Shown: positions 11,530 to 24,261, numbered from the stretch's first letter. The stretch is 64,000 bases of DNA from Chiridota heheva (GCA_020152595.1 JAIGNY010001194.1:670001-734000); one strand, 5' to 3'. Notes: a model not told the origin generated them from the sequence alone. Numbers and translations: made by a program.

Positions 11530-12770
11530 GAAGTTTGTACTCTCTCCATGACTCTATGGATCCTACTTATACAGTACTGCATTCAAAACAAACATCTTTT
11601 GTTCATGCATATTTCTAAAAATACTAGGAGCAGAACTTCAAACCAACTGAACTCTGTACACATTAATTTTTTGGAGAAACTGGTAGCATACTGTAGGTGT
11701 GACTCAATCAAAACAATAGAAATTCAACTATCAAAAGTTCTACATGGGAGTAACTGAAAGTTGTGTATATATCCTTTGCAATGTAAACCTCATGATTGTT
11801 AGGTATGACCATAAGCCATGGTTTGAATAAGGCTTTCTCATAATTTGTTCTTTGCAAACCAACCTTCTTTTTAACTCTGTGACAAGAAAATCAATATTTT
11901 CAATGATTTGCATTGACTGTAGGCTTTTGTGCCTTCCACAGTCTGCATACAATGTACATGTTGAGGATGTAGTGGTTGGCAATTTTCATTTGTTCTAATC
12001 TGCCCATTTCGATTGTGAGACAGTTTTTGCCTAATGTTGTCTGGGTAAACATTTCAGAAGTCATTGAATCATAATTCAGTTGACTGTCGACATTAATGTG
12101 TTGCTATAATACTGTACTTCAGAGATGCAAGTTCAGAGATTTAATTTGAATACACACAGAAAAATAGTGTGTTCGGCTCAATTGTTTACATGTATCAGAG
12201 AGCTGGTAGGGTGTCTGTATAACCTTGTGATCCATAACGGTTTTAAGAGCAAAAATTGGTTTGAGGAACAATTAGTGTAATACATGGATACATGGGATGT
12301 TGTGACTGAAATGTCTTGAATTGTTGTATTTGTTCTTGTATTTCCCTGAAGTTTTTACTTTTGAACCATTACGGTTAAAGCTGTTGGATTGATAATTTGG
12401 GGAAAGACGAAAGAGTATTTCCCCCAAATTTCTATGATGTCATTAGCCATGTACACTTCAAACAGATAAGACAAAAAAAGAAATGTTCATTTAGTGTGAT
12501 TTGCTAAGCGCAAGGTGGCAAGTCTTCAAATATGGACGATATTCTCCCCCTCCCTTGTACCCCGTTTCATTGTTCGGAGAACAAAATTTGTTTGCAAATT
12601 TTGGCATTGACTTTCAACATTGATACCATATGAAAGGGGTAAAGAAACGAGTCTAAAAACTTTTGTGCGGGATTGCTGAATTATTTCATGTTTCGATGAA
12701 ATTTTATCCCGAGATAGAATTATTATATTTTGTCAGAAGTCAAAGATTGATAAACTGCAACTGTTAAAGC
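11530..12770. other. No recognised feature
   Basis: AT-rich sequence. Open frames of 80-83 codons at 11506-11757 and (minus) 11740-11982 show no motif or exon signals. Confidence 0.45.
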
Positions 12771-12774
12771 TAAA

Positions 12775-13060
12775 TCCATCCGAGCCATTTGGCTCATTGA
12801 GCCGGTGCTTATCCCCGGTTTCCATGGCACAAGCAGATGAGCATATATTACTCCCCCTGGATGGGATGCCAGTCCATCGCAGATTCACTCTCCAGCAGTG
12901 CTGGTACTCATTTTACAGCTGAGTGGACTGGAGCAAGTAAAGTGTCTTGCTCAAGGACACAATGAAACGCTCACAACGGAAATCAAAGTCGTACCTTTCG
13001 AATACGATCATGACTCCTTAACCACTGAGCCACAGCACCTCTTGCAGCTGTTAAAACATA
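12775..13060 (-). mobile_element. SINE-like repeat with tRNA-related head
   Basis: Read on the minus strand it starts with GTGGCTCAGTGGTTAAGGAG, a good match to a tRNA/pol III A box. It continues through the widespread metazoan interspersed-repeat block with GTGTCCTTGAGCAAGACACT and the AGTCCACTCAGCTGTAAAAT and GGACTGGCATCCCATCC blocks. I recall such blocks in many marine invertebrate genomes but cannot name the family. The B box is poorly preserved, so this copy is probably old and inactive. Confidence 0.6.
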
Positions 13061-13064
13061 TACA

Positions 13065-14490
13065 AATTGAAAACTTCAAGAACTGTATCACTTGTTACAT
13101 GAACTATATATAGTTTCTTGAGAGTGTGCTGTGGATGATTGCTGTACTTCACTGTACCATACAAAATCAAAATCTTTTTGTGTGAAAAAGAGGAAAAAAG
13201 TACAGTACAATCACCTCCATTGAACAAATCTTTGCCTAAGAACCATTAAGGTAAGGGTCTGAGTGCTATTCTTTTGAAGTCTTCCACTCTTGAGCAGTAA
13301 TACCTTCAAATATTTGTATTGTTTGAAATGGCTTAGGTCCTTTCTGTTGGCACAACAGAGGATCAGATTTGACAGCTTTTCACCCAAAGGATCTTTTGTG
13401 TTTTGGGATTTTTGAATAGAATCTATGTAAAGAGGATCACTTCAACTAGGTAATAGATTTAGTCTTTGAGAGCTTTTATTTGGTACACTGCCAAGTATCT
13501 GAAAATTTCTAGACTTATGTTGGTACCTTTTATATAATATATATAATTACTGTTGTTTAAAGCATTAAATAATTAATTCATAAATGATTGGTATTTTCAA
13601 TGAGAATAGTGTTGAAAACAAAGCAAATACATTACTTTAACAATATCCTGTGTTATTCATTAAAGTTGCCAACATTAAACATTGCCAGTGTCTTAATTCA
13701 GTTTTAGAATTAACTTTCCTCTCATACCTAGTATCTTTAGCCCCGCGCCCTGACCCCATATGTTTAAATTATTTAAACGGGCACTTTTGATGCTTGATGT
13801 GATTATGATTACATTTATTGCCAGCGGGGCTTCCGCTGAACAGGCACATTTATGTGTAGATTTATTTTGATTACAACATTAACATCTGATCTACACTCTG
13901 TTTTAAGTACTGTTACTACAGTACATTTCCAAAGGGAACAAGAATTTTGTTGGCGATTTCTTTTTTGTAATTCTGTTTTAGTATCTGTGTTTATCCCTGG
14001 CAGCGAGGGGGAGCATCACATTTAAAGGTTCTAAGGATTGTGTGATACAAGTTGCTGCGATTTGTCCTACAGTAATTTACAGTACTTTCCTGAAGGTCTT
14101 TATGTGTAATTTTGAAGAGATAGTATTAAGTGAAGTTCAGCAAGGGGTTAAAAGAGCTCTTAAGCCTAATGATGATAGTTTTAGTCTTGAATGTGTTTGG
14201 TGGCATGTAGATGTAGTGTACACGGTATTAATCCTCTTGAAGTTCTCTTATTTCAAACAGTTGTGATACTTTCATTGTTTCTAACGGAGCTGGAAAAAAA
14301 TCTACGGTTCCCGCGGTTATAACCGTATGAAAATCAGGAATTTGCAGGAAGAAAACAAAATTGTTTAGGTTTCTTGAGTAAACAAGAGTATATGTGGTAA
14401 CTATGTGCTCTAAAAACATCCTCCATGTAATTGTGCGATGAAAAGTACATTAATTGCGAAAGAGGGAAGTATAGAAAGATGTATTCACTA
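13065..14490. other. No recognised feature
   Basis: Mostly AT-rich unique-looking sequence, with a small GC-richer patch (13740-13850). No exon or known repeat was recognised. Confidence 0.45.
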
Positions 14491-14494
14491 CATT

Positions 14495-14665
14495 AAAGGA
14501 TTAGTTCAGTGGTCAAGAAAGTTCATCTTATATAAAAGAGGACTTCAAAAGAAACAAAATGGTGAAGAGAGCCCCCAAAAATTGTATTCTGTTAAGGAGA
14601 TATTTTAGTTTAAAGTTTGGTATCATTTCTGTAGAAATGACTGAAATCAGACTAGTTGAAATGTA
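14495..14665. mobile_element. MITE family A, left half only
   Basis: It begins AAAGGATTAGTTCAGTGG and follows the left arm (AGAGGACTTCAAAAGAAAC, GTTAAGGAGATATT, TGACTGAAATCAGACTAG). It then loses similarity just before the TGATGTCACAG block. The right arm is missing. Confidence 0.8.
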
Positions 14666-15234
14666 ATTTGAACTTAGAAATTACATCCAAAAGTTTTGGA
14701 AGATTGAAATAAAAGAATACACATACAGTATCAAAATTCACTTTCCTTCCTTTTGTGATAACTGACACGTAGTTTATATTTTTCTACTGCTTCTCCACAA
14801 TAGGCTAAGCCTGTTGTTAGTTTAAATCAAGAAGCTGATTTGACTTTGATTGATAGTGTTTATAGATATTTGTATCAGACTGATAAGTATCAATGTAAAT
14901 ATCTTATCTTATTTGAATGGTATGTAAACACTTGTTACTGTCAGTGTATATTTACATCTTGATGTTATCAAGGGGTTGCTGTAATACCCTGATATGATCT
15001 TCAATGTGGTTGGCTGGGTATCACAGCATGAAGTGACAGCAATATACAGTAGTTACCATTGTGCCTTCAACAGGGACATTTTTGTAGGTCCTTGTTAAAC
15101 TTCTGAATTACACTTAAAAAATTATATAGGTACATGTACTGTTTTATAGCTGTGCATTAATCTGTTAAGAGCAGTGGCAGCATGAGAAATCTATTGGTGA
15201 GAGCAAGAGCAATGCTGTAACACTGTTAATGTAT
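14666..15234. other. No recognised feature
   Basis: AT-rich sequence between a MITE half and a tandem array. No gene signals. Confidence 0.45.
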
Positions 15235-15742
15235 GCTGGGGGCCTGGGGGACACATAAGGTAAGGTCCAAAGGGCTAAACCCCCTGGTAAGTCCCCTGGA
15301 GCCTTATTTGTCAATAACATCAACCAGACAAATTTGGCCAAGGGGCCACATAAGGTCCAGAGGGCTAATTTCCCTTCCCGGTAAGTCCCCTGGAGCATCA
15401 TATGTTAATAACATCCCTGGAGCATCATAATGTTAGGGCAATATAACATCAACCAGACAAATTTGGCCAGGTCCAGGGCTGGTAAGCCCCTGGAGCTTCA
15501 ATGTCCATAGGCAAAAGGCCCTAAGGGTAAGTCAACCAGACCTTCAGGTCCAGAGGGCAAAACAGTATGTTAATAACATCAACCAGACAAATTTGGCCAG
15601 GGGGCCACATAAGGTCCATAGGGCAAAATAACATCAGCCAGACAAACTTGGCCTGGGGACACATAAGGTCCAGAGGGCAAAATCCCTGGTAAGTCCCCTG
15701 GAGCCTCATATGTCAATAACATCAACCAGACAAATTTTGGCC
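15235..15742. repeat. Irregular tandem array with CCAGACAAATTTGGCC core
   Basis: The core AACATCAACCAGACAAATTT recurs at about 15315, 15446, 15577, 15629 (variant) and 15719. Between cores are variable pieces of CACATAAGGTCCAGAGGGC and GTAAGTCCCCTGGAGC. Spacings of 131, 131, 52 and 90 bp show a 131-bp unit with internal deletions. Open frames across it on both strands are periodic by-products of the repeat, not genes. Confidence 0.85.
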
Positions 15743-16822
15743 ATGAAATCTTTGAGAAAGGCAAGGAACTTGAAGAAGGGGAAAGTCATTCTCGGGGGAA
15801 TTTGGGCAACCTTAAGGAAGGGGTTTGACAATTTGTGGAAAGAAAAGGGAAGGTACAGTACAGTAGCTTTTGCCAAAATGAAAAAAGGGACGACATATTG
15901 CACAGTAGGTACGTGTAGTTCTGTTTTACATGTATGTAACATGTTTGATGCTATGTCATGGACAAAAAAAAGTTGGAAAAATAAAACCTGATCCCAAACA
16001 CTATTTGTTGATGAAGCACTATTCCATGGAACTGTTGCAGGAAAATGCAATTACAACCCATGTATTGCAGTTTCAGTCTTAATTGGTTTCAGTGGTCTAT
16101 ACCATTGTTCAAAAGAAGAAATTTCAAGGTATTGTACAACTGATTGAAAAAGAAATTCTAAACAATGTTATGTCTGCATTGCTGTATTCATCAAGATATT
16201 TCATTACCAGAAAAACTAATAAATACTATTTGCTCTCAGTTTGGTGATAATATGCTTGAACTAGGTTACACAAACAATGGCCTTCAAATCTCTTGACCCA
16301 CAAGTAATATTCTTTTCACATTTATCCCCAATTTTTGCAGTATTAAATATTGTACTTAGAAAGTGGACAAATACATGTACTTTAAAAATTTGGCAATAGT
16401 GGTACTTAACCAGTTAACTGTCAGCCAGAACCTGAATGTTAATATTTCATCAGATATTGTATATTAAATAGTAATTTTCTAAGACACGTGGAATGATTTG
16501 TTTCCTCATGCACTGATTGTACCTATCATGAGGTATAAGTTGATACTCGATCATTGGGGTGAAGGAGAGGGGGAGGGAGGGGAATGTTCTGTAGAACTTG
16601 ACTTTGTCTTCAAATGATTGTAGCCCCTTAATTACAGGACTAACTAGTCACAGCTGGAACTTGGAAGCAAGAATTATGTGGAGTGTTTGAAACATTTTGA
16701 AATTTCAAAAACTTGTTTTACTTTTACAGTGTTTTCAGGTCCAATCATTCAACATCAAATAAGAAATCATGATGTCATCAGCTGAATAGCTCTTCAGTTT
16801 GTGATGTCAATCAATTAGTCTT
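15743..16822. other. No recognised feature
   Basis: No gene recognised. It includes a G/A-rich patch (16558-16585). A 93-codon frame (15710-15991) starts in the tandem array and has no motif. Confidence 0.45.
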
Positions 16823-16823
16823 T

Positions 16824-17293
16824 AAAGGATTAGTTCAGTGGTCAAGCTAGTCCATCTGTTATCAAAGAGGACTTAAAAGAAACAACATGGTGAAGAAAGC
16901 ATTCTAAAACCATATTCCGTTAAGGAGATATTCAAGTTTGAAGTTTGGTATCATTTGTGTAGAAATGACAAATCAGACTAGTTGTGATGTCACTGCCCCA
17001 GATTCCTCCAATTTTTAAAGTTGATGTATTCTATCATAATTTGTCCTTTGATTTTGTGACTTAAAAACCATAGGATATGTCAAAAAAATTAGAAAACTGA
17101 ATCTAGGAAGGGTGCAGTGTATGTATTATATACCACCTAAAGAACGTTTGTGGAAAAATAATTTAAATAGTGAATCTTTTTTAGATATCTCCTTAACGGA
17201 ATATGATTATTGAACGCTTTCTCCACCAATTCGTTTCTTTTGAAGTCCACTTTCAAATAGGATGGACATGCTTGACCACTAAACTAATCCTTT
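16824..17293. mobile_element. MITE family A, near-complete
   Basis: A palindromic element starting AAAGGATTAGTTCAGTGG and ending in its inverse, ACTAATCCTTT, with TA on both outer sides. Left and right arms of roughly 170-200 bp are inverse copies (GGAGATATTCAAG versus GATATCTCCTTAACGG). About 470 bp long and non-coding. Confidence 0.88.
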
Positions 17294-17541
17294 ATATCAT
17301 GAGTGTCATAAATTTGACAACTAAAGTTTTTGCTTACTTCACAAATTTGGTAAATTTCTTCTTAAAAAAAGCAAACTTTAATTAGTTATATATACTGTCT
17401 AGAACTTGGTAATGGGTTTGCAAAGGCTTAGTCTTGATTTTATTCTCCTCAGAAATATATTTTCTAGCTGCTAATGTTAAAAGCATCTGGTCTTTGAAGC
17501 TGCCCTCATGCAGCGGTCAAATAGCATCTTCACATACCCCC

Positions 17542-17643
17542 TTAACCCTTACTGTACCACGCTATTATCCCTCTTTTGGGTGCCCCATCTTTGACCCCGC
17601 CTCCCAAGTGTGTTTTCAAAAAGTGCTGGTAGAGTAAGGGTTA
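17542..17643. mobile_element. Short MITE with family D-like ends
   Basis: It starts TTAACCCTTACTGTACCA and ends TGGTAGAGTAAGGGTTA, an inverted repeat of about 17 bp around a short unrelated core. The ends match the element at 35427-35655 but the core does not. Its CCCGCCTCCCAAG-containing piece recurs at about 17815-17850. Confidence 0.7.
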
Positions 17644-19694
17644 TTAATCAACCCGTGAGAAGTGTGCCAACCCAAAATTGTAGCATGGTCCTGGTGCAGC
17701 ATGCAATGTGCAGCATGGTCATGGTGGGCGGCTCACTGGGTCACTGAAGTGGAACGAGCACAACTCTGCTGCTTGGAAGACAAAGGACCCTTTAAAAATC
17801 AGCCAGTGCATCTTTAACCCCCGCCTCCCAAGCGCGTTTAAAAAAAAAAGCTGTTTGACAGCTACATTAGAAATTGTTTAATATTTATTTAGTAACATTG
17901 CAAGTTGTTGTTGGTTGCAAGTGAAGAACAGCAATGAAGCCCAACTCGGTGTTGCAACATGTAATATATAATTCTGCTGTATTTCACCATGGTTACGGTT
18001 TGAAGTGTATGTAAGATCCTATAAAAGTCAATTTACATTCTTTGTAAATTCCATATCACTCATAAAACATGTTTTGGAGTTAAAGAGTGCTGTATTTTTT
18101 ATTTTTTGTCACAGGTGTATTGATAATGATATATACCATTTACTGTAGAGTTGAATTTCTGAGGTCAATATGACTTCTTTGCTGGTCCTCTTCCTCTTTC
18201 CGTTCAGTGTACTGCTTTAGAGGGATTTCATCATGTGACTAACTCATCTGGAAGCCATTTTGCAGCGAAGTGGCGTTGTTGCGTTTCGCACATCTTCACA
18301 CGGTCCAGTCATATCACACGTACCAACAAACATACTACATGCTAACCTACCAGTACCAGTTCAGCAACTTTTACTACTTACAATTTTTGTTCTCTTCCGA
18401 TTTAACTTCATCTTTTCCTTACATTTTATATATTCATCTGGTATACGAAGAGTAACTTTTACGTAAACTCTATCTGATAGTTTTGTTATATTCAGACAAA
18501 GCCTACATACCTGATATAAAATGCTCGCTGCAAATCCTAGTGTGAATCATTGGTTGAAAGCTGTCGTGTCGTACAGCAGAAACCCACTTTGAACGTCGAT
18601 TAGGATCAGATGGAAATTGAGAAAACCTCTCTTTATTCCCTGGCACATGTCAATTAGTGCAATTAACAGCACAGTAAGATCCGGCATAATTATCTTACAA
18701 AAATAATCTTATACAACAACATGCAAACGTATGTAAGTCTAATTAAGTGTACAGCAGATGACAGTGTTTTTGACCCACAAAATGGGGATATAAACAAAGT
18801 CATGTGACTTCATGACGTCAGCTGAAACACCCTTATACAATGCATTCAGTCAACTGTACAAAATTAAAGTTATTGGAATACTATCAGTATATTAATATAT
18901 TGCATCCTCTGGAAGGAAAAACATATTTATTTGGATGGCTTCCCATTTTGTGAAGAGGGCAAGTACGTATAGATTGGTGAAAATTATGTCAGATAATAGT
19001 TTTAATTTCCTTTTTAATAAGTCTGCAATATAGCTGGTACAGTTTGAGTCAAATAGAGTAAGTGAATTCGAAGTATTTATCATATTCAATACAGGAACAA
19101 TTGTCATTAGAAGTAAACAGTGGATCATTTTAAAATCTGTTCAGATTCGAAAAAAGATATCCTATGTGGGAAATTGAGGTGTATATAGGCAGCTGAATAG
19201 ATTATATGTTTACTTACCTGTACATATTGAAGAAAAAAACTAGAAACTTTTGAGTCAAACAGTCAAAACATGTTAATATCTAAAATTATGACTGACAACA
19301 ACTTGGATCAATATATACAGTAAAATGTGTGATGGACTTTTAAAAGTATAGACAGCTTAAAATCATTTATAGGAAATTATCCAAATTTCTTTTCAGAATT
19401 CAGACATTGAAAATCTTTTCCAGTAAAATCAGAGAGTAATGTTAATTCTCAAACTTTGCCATAAATCTGTTAATAATTTGTAATTATTTTTCAAGTGTTT
19501 GAAATACAATATTGATTTCCTTCCTTAGCCTAAAGGATATATTTCCGTTGGGCTATTGAAGGAAAAAATAGTGTGATTCGCCCCTGGGTCAGGCATAATT
19601 CATTGACATGTATATAATTTTTGAACCCTTTTCCCCCACCCCCGCCAATAAGCTGTTAGTCATGTTGTTTCAAAAGGAATACAAATTTCCTTTT
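17644..19694. other. No recognised gene
   Basis: AT-rich sequence with one near-duplicate of the CCGCCTCCCAAG piece at about 17815-17850 and an isolated TGACGTCA palindrome at 18813-18820. No exon could be supported. Confidence 0.45.
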
Positions 19695-20212
19695 AAAGGA
19701 TTAGTTCTGTGGTCAAGCATGTTTATCTGTATGAAAGAGGACTTTAAAAGAAACAAAATGGTGAAGAAAACATTCTCATTTCTGTAGACACGACTAAAAT
19801 CAGACTAGTTGTGGTGTCACAGCCTCAATTCCTCAACGTCTTTATGTATTTTAAAGAAAGTTTATTTAATCTTTTAACTTTAAATTATTTTCCCTCAAAC
19901 TGTTCTCAGGTGGTATATTATATATACAATTCCTATATTCAGTTTTACTACTTTTATAACATCTCCCATGCTTTTTAAGTCACAAAATTACAGGAAAAAA
20001 TATAATAAAATACATCAAGACTTTGAGGAATCGGAGGCTATGACATCACAACTAGTCTGATTTCAGTCACTTCTAAATAAATGATACCAAATTTAAACTG
20101 AAATATCTCCTTAATGGAATACAATTTTTGATTGCTTTCTTCACCATTTTGTTTCTTTTGAAGTTCTCTTTCACTATAAGATAAACATGCTTGACCACTG
20201 AACTAATCCTTT
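19695..20212. mobile_element. MITE family A, near-complete
   Basis: The palindromic element runs from AAAGGATTAGTTCTGTGG to GAACTAATCCTTT, about 518 bp. The left arm has lost the block between AACATTCTC and ATTTCTGTAGA. Its right arm is part of a later tandem duplication that continues to 20597. Confidence 0.88.
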
Positions 20213-20597
20213 AAAGGTAAATTTTGCTCAGTGTCTAAATTTCTTCATAATATTTCCATTCTCATTGCAAGTTGGTTTTGTAAGTTACTGGGAAGTGGAA
20301 AAAATATGATAGAATACATACAAACTTTAAGGAATCTGAGGCTATGACATCACGAATAGTCTGATTTCAGTCCCTCTTACACAAATGATACTATAGCTTA
20401 AATATCTCTTTAACAGAATAAGATTTTTGATTGCTTTCTTCACTATTTTGTTTCTTTTGAAGTTCTCTTTCACTATAAGATAAACATGCTTGACCACTGA
20501 ACGAATCCTTTAAAGGTAAATTTTGCCCAGTGTCTAAATTTCTTTATAACATATCCATTCTCATTGCAAGTTGGTTGTGTAAGTTACCGGGAAGTGG
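19993..20597 (+). repeat. Approx. 300-bp tandem duplication including the MITE A right arm
   Basis: Unit 1 (about 19993-20296) and unit 2 (about 20297-20597) each contain a GGAAAAAATAT start, the MITE right arm with GAGGCTATGACATCAC, the AATCCTTTAAAGGTAAATTT junction, and the same 80-bp flank ending GTAAGTTAC.GGGAAGTGG. The offset between equivalent positions is 299-304 bp. Because the flank outside the MITE is also duplicated, this is a local tandem duplication and not a second transposition. Confidence 0.9.
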
Positions 20598-20659
20598 TGA
20601 ATGTGTTTTAAAGGTATGTTGACAGGTACAAAAGTTTTCTGTTCATCCCCTGACCAAAA

Positions 20660-20895
20660 TCTACCTACTGTGGTGTAGCGGTTATCATACATGTCTACAG
20701 ACCACGAGGCCTTGACTTCAAGCCTGGGTTGGGTAGACACGCCAGTGTACCACAACTGGTTATCAAAGGTTGTGGACATTGACTTGGTTGTCGATGTTAT
20801 GTCTGTCCGTATGTCGTACCTGTGTTCTCGTCCAGGTTGTATTAAGCGTTTCATGATAGCATTGTTACTATCATAACCGAATACGCAGGCGACGA
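20660..20895 (+). mobile_element. tRNA-derived SINE, 3'-truncated
   Basis: It opens with TGGTGTAGCGGTTATCATAC, a good pol III A box of the tRNA-Val type, and has a B-box-like segment (CTTCAAGCCTGGG) about 45 bp on. The body (CACAACTGGTTATCAAAGG, CATAACCGAATACGCAGGCG) matches the copies at 26829 and 29757, then breaks off after GACGA. The 213-codon antisense frame across it is a chance frame. Confidence 0.85.
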
Positions 20896-20899
20896 ACAT

Positions 20900-23180
20900 T
20901 AACAAGTTTAATGATTTTTGAATTTTTAGAATAGCATGTGTAGTTTTCAAGTTCTGAGTAATCAAAGTTTGATCATTTTTTAATTTATTGAAAAGTGATG
21001 TATAAACATGAAAATGTCCCAAAATGCATTTCTTTTCTTCATATTTCCTCCCTAATTTGAGACCTTGAAAATGTTCAAAATGCCTTTTCCAGCTTGAAAT
21101 TGGTAGGGGTGTAGTAAAGATCAAATCCTCTTCTTTGTTTTTTTCCAAGACAAATGGCAGAGGGTTAAAAACAATGGGATTACATAAGAGAACAGAGACC
21201 ATGTCCCATTCCTACATCACAAGAATAACACAAAAATGTGCTTATTTGCACAAAAATCTTCAAGAAGCTGTTAAATGGCCAATTTTTCACCGATTTTGAT
21301 AACATTTGATACTTCTTGTTTTTTAGTGGATTTCAAATCAATTTAGCTAAAGTTGCCTTCCATATACCATTAGTCACACACAGTTTCAAGCGAGATGTTT
21401 TATTAACCCACCCGAGAGCCCTACACTGTAAATTTTAGGGAACAAATTGGAATTATTGTATGCTCAGTTGAAACGCATTTGTGATAAAATAACCTTTTTA
21501 TGTTTCAACATGCATGCTTATTATATGGAGATGTATGTCATCACATTCTAATTTGGCTTGATTTTATGATTTGATAACAGAAATACTTTTGGAAAAGACG
21601 ACTTTCTGTCTCAGAAGAGGTTGTTTCCCCCAGGTTGTTTGCACTAGAAATGATTTCAGATTTTGCAAATTGTCATTGACATTAACAAGGAGTACAATAC
21701 AGTAGTACACTGTATATTATCAGATTTTGCCAAAAATATTGTTTTACTGTCATGTATTTCATTTTTCAATGACTTGACTTTTCATTCTTGATTTATATGT
21801 AAAGGACAAGTTGGGTTGAAAAGGAACATTTTTCTTGTTGACAGTATTTTTCTAAACAGCAAGGGACTAAAACTATCAAATTATAAACATGGTCAATTTG
21901 TAAACGTTTTGGATGAAACATTTTGCTGATTTCATAGTTTTTATCATATGATGTTTTCTTGCAGTTAAACTCAAGTTGTTGTAACTGTACCTGTTCATTG
22001 ATCTTTGAAGGCTGGTGACTTGTAGCAGTGTTGGTATCAACTGATGTATTTTTGTATTATTGAAATTTTGTGACGTGTTAAGTTTGACAGTGATGTCACT
22101 GATCTACTGGCCGTATGTAGGCCTATACACATTGTGTGTATTTATCAGCTACTACTAGCTCGAGTCCAGTTGTGTAGGCCTAAACTTTTAGCTTTCTTTT
22201 GGTGATTTCTAGGAAATAGATCGCATGATGGTATAGCCCAGATGAAAAGACCAGAATTGTATGAATCAGTGCATGTACCGGATGAGACTGAGAGGCACTA
22301 ATTATTTCCAAAATGTATTCTTAAGTTACCTTAAATCTGTGATGTAGTAAAGGCGTTCACAAAGGGTTTGTTGTGATACATTTACCTATAGGTCTGAAAC
22401 TTTGTGTTCAGGCGGCTCAGAGAGGCTAACTTTCCCCAGTAATATCTCTTGAACATTATGGTTGGATTGCATCTTGAGGTATACTATGAGGTCTATAATG
22501 TCTCCGTCAAGTTCTCAAAAAGAATCTTCTGTATCTGAGGTATCAGAGGATCAAATTTCCGAACTTTTTGTTGACAAAATTTTAGGTTTGTAATTACTCT
22601 GTACGCGTTTACACAGGCAGTTCTGAGGGGGGTCTACAACTTGAAACTCACATATATAATTACATTTGCGGATGCCACAGAAAGTGGTTATTCTGAACTT
22701 TATTTTGGAGAAATAGGGGTTCCTAAGTATTCAGTGAGTGTCAAACATCAGATTAAAGCAAACTTGCGGCTACATGTCACTTTAAACAGCCATTGATGCA
22801 TATGCTGTGCACAGCTTACCAAACATTCTGTACAGTCTTAAGCACAGTCTTAAGTACAGTCTTAAGTATAGAGGTCTTTCACCTGTTTTTCATGAATTAC
22901 TGTTGTTTGCTCCTACCGTGTATGTTTATTGTGTATTTAAAAAAACTAACCTTGTTTTCTTTTACAATGAGTCGAGTAATTATACTTACGTTTAACAAAG
23001 CCTACAGTTATCCTGTGGCATTTTTGTGTGATGAAATGAAAATATGTTTTCCCTGTCGGTTTTTATCATGAAGTTTTAGCTTTTTCCTATACATCTGCGT
23101 ATTAATTTGCCATGATTTGCCCACCAGAAAACAAAAAAAAGAAATCACATGAACATGAAATTACCTCTATTGTCTTGATA
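20900..23180. other. No recognised gene
   Basis: About 2.3 kb of AT-rich sequence. It includes a short run of CACAGTCTTAAG-like units (22833-22870). No known repeat, RNA gene or exon is supported. Confidence 0.45.
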
Positions 23181-23229
23181 TGTTTGTACTGCACAATAAG
23201 CGGGGCTTGATGATGGTTTCAAGAATAAG

Positions 23230-24261
23230 ACATCCATCTTTTCAGCCGAGGCTAAGGCCATTCTCCTCGCCCTCAACTTTATTGAGTACTCTCCTCTTAG
23301 TCACTTTGCCATTTTCACTGACTCAAAGGCTGTTCTTACTTCAGTTTTTCTCTGACTCAAGGCTTTGATAACCACTACCCACCCCAGGATTGAACCGGGG
23401 CCTCGTGGTCTGTAGACAGGTATTATAACCGCTACACCACAGTAGGTAGATATCTTACTTCATTACTTAATCTTAAATGGGATAACCTCACCTGCCACCT
23501 CCTCCTCCGGAAACTCTTTTCTCCCACCCTCTGCAGGAAAAGTGTTCTTTTCTTCTGGATACCCAGCCATGTTGGCATCCCTGGCAATGACAGGGCTGAT
23601 ACAGCCGCTAAGCTTGCCCTTAACCTCCTCCCTTCCCTTTTCCCAAAACCCTCTCTGACATCAAACCGCTTATCGCTTCTCTTGTTCGTGACCGCTGGCA
23701 AACCTTATGGAACTTCCAAATTGATAACAAACTCCATGTTATCCAGCCCACAATCCCAATCAAATCCACCATCAACAACCTTTCTCAGATCGACAACGTT
23801 CATATTACCCGCCTTAGAATTGGTCACACCCACCTCACTCACTCCCACCTCCTTATTGGTTCCCCCAACCCCTCTGTAACAATTGCCACTGCATCCTTAC
23901 AATCCAACACGTTCTCCTTGCTTGCCCCTGTACAACCTTCCCAGAGCTTCTCTCGCTCCCCACAACTCAATTGCTGAGTTCTTCCAAAAAAATCCTCCAG
24001 ATAAAATAGTCTCCTTCCTTCAGCATGCATCCCTCTACAACCATATTTAATCCTCCTCTTCCACCCCCTCTCTACTTTGTTTTTAGTTTTACCCATGCAC
24101 CTCCTCTCTCGATCACAGCTTTCTGGCTTTTGTTCTTGAATTTCTCTCATTCTTCCCCTGGTCTCTTTCCTTACTACCTCTAAAATGATCTGACCTCTCA
24201 GGCACAATTTGACCTTCGTTGTCGTGGTGCCGTTAAGACCTCATCAAACAAACAAACAAAC
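23230..24261 (+). mobile_element. I-like LINE 3' fragment (RNase H, CCHC-type knuckle), divergent subfamily
   Basis: Plus-strand pieces read FSAEAKAILLALNFIEYSPL, an IFTDSKAVLTS segment, then beyond a SINE insertion LTSLLNLKWDN, FFWIPSHVGIPGNDRADTAA, and a cysteine knuckle L-C-N-N-C-x7-H-x4-C near 23870. The D-S-K-x-V-L and W-I-P-S-H-V-G-I-P-G motifs are the RNase H domain of I-type LINEs. It ends in a TCATCAAACAAACAAACAA tail. The 9-bp word AAGAATAAG flanks it at 23221-23229 and 24262-24270 and is a likely target duplication. The copy is 5'-truncated and has stops. Confidence 0.85.
23344..23452 (-). mobile_element. Short tRNA-derived SINE inserted in a LINE
   Basis: The minus strand carries the tRNA-like head TACTGTGGTGTAGCGGTTAT and a B box CGGTTCAATCCTGG. 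A 7-bp acceptor-like pairing (CTACCTA with TGGGTAG) can be drawn at 23375-23449. Only about 30 bp of body follow. The decamer TCTTACTTCA occurs on both sides (23334-23343, 23453-23462) and joins the split RNase H frame of the host LINE, so this is an insertion and not a tRNA gene. Confidence 0.87.

Noticed and set aside
15521-16050. Minus-strand frames of 61-114 codons over the tandem array
   Set aside because: They follow the array periodicity and have no independent motif.
20561-21202. A 213-codon open frame on the minus strand, among the longest in the window
   Set aside because: Its C-terminal half is antisense to a tRNA-derived SINE, the rest has no recognisable motif, and there is no splice or promoter context.
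23375-23449. A possible tRNA gene (cloverleaf-like, minus strand)
   Set aside because: It lies inside a 109-bp insertion flanked by a 10-bp target duplication and shares its body with SINE copies, so it is a SINE head and not a functional tRNA gene.
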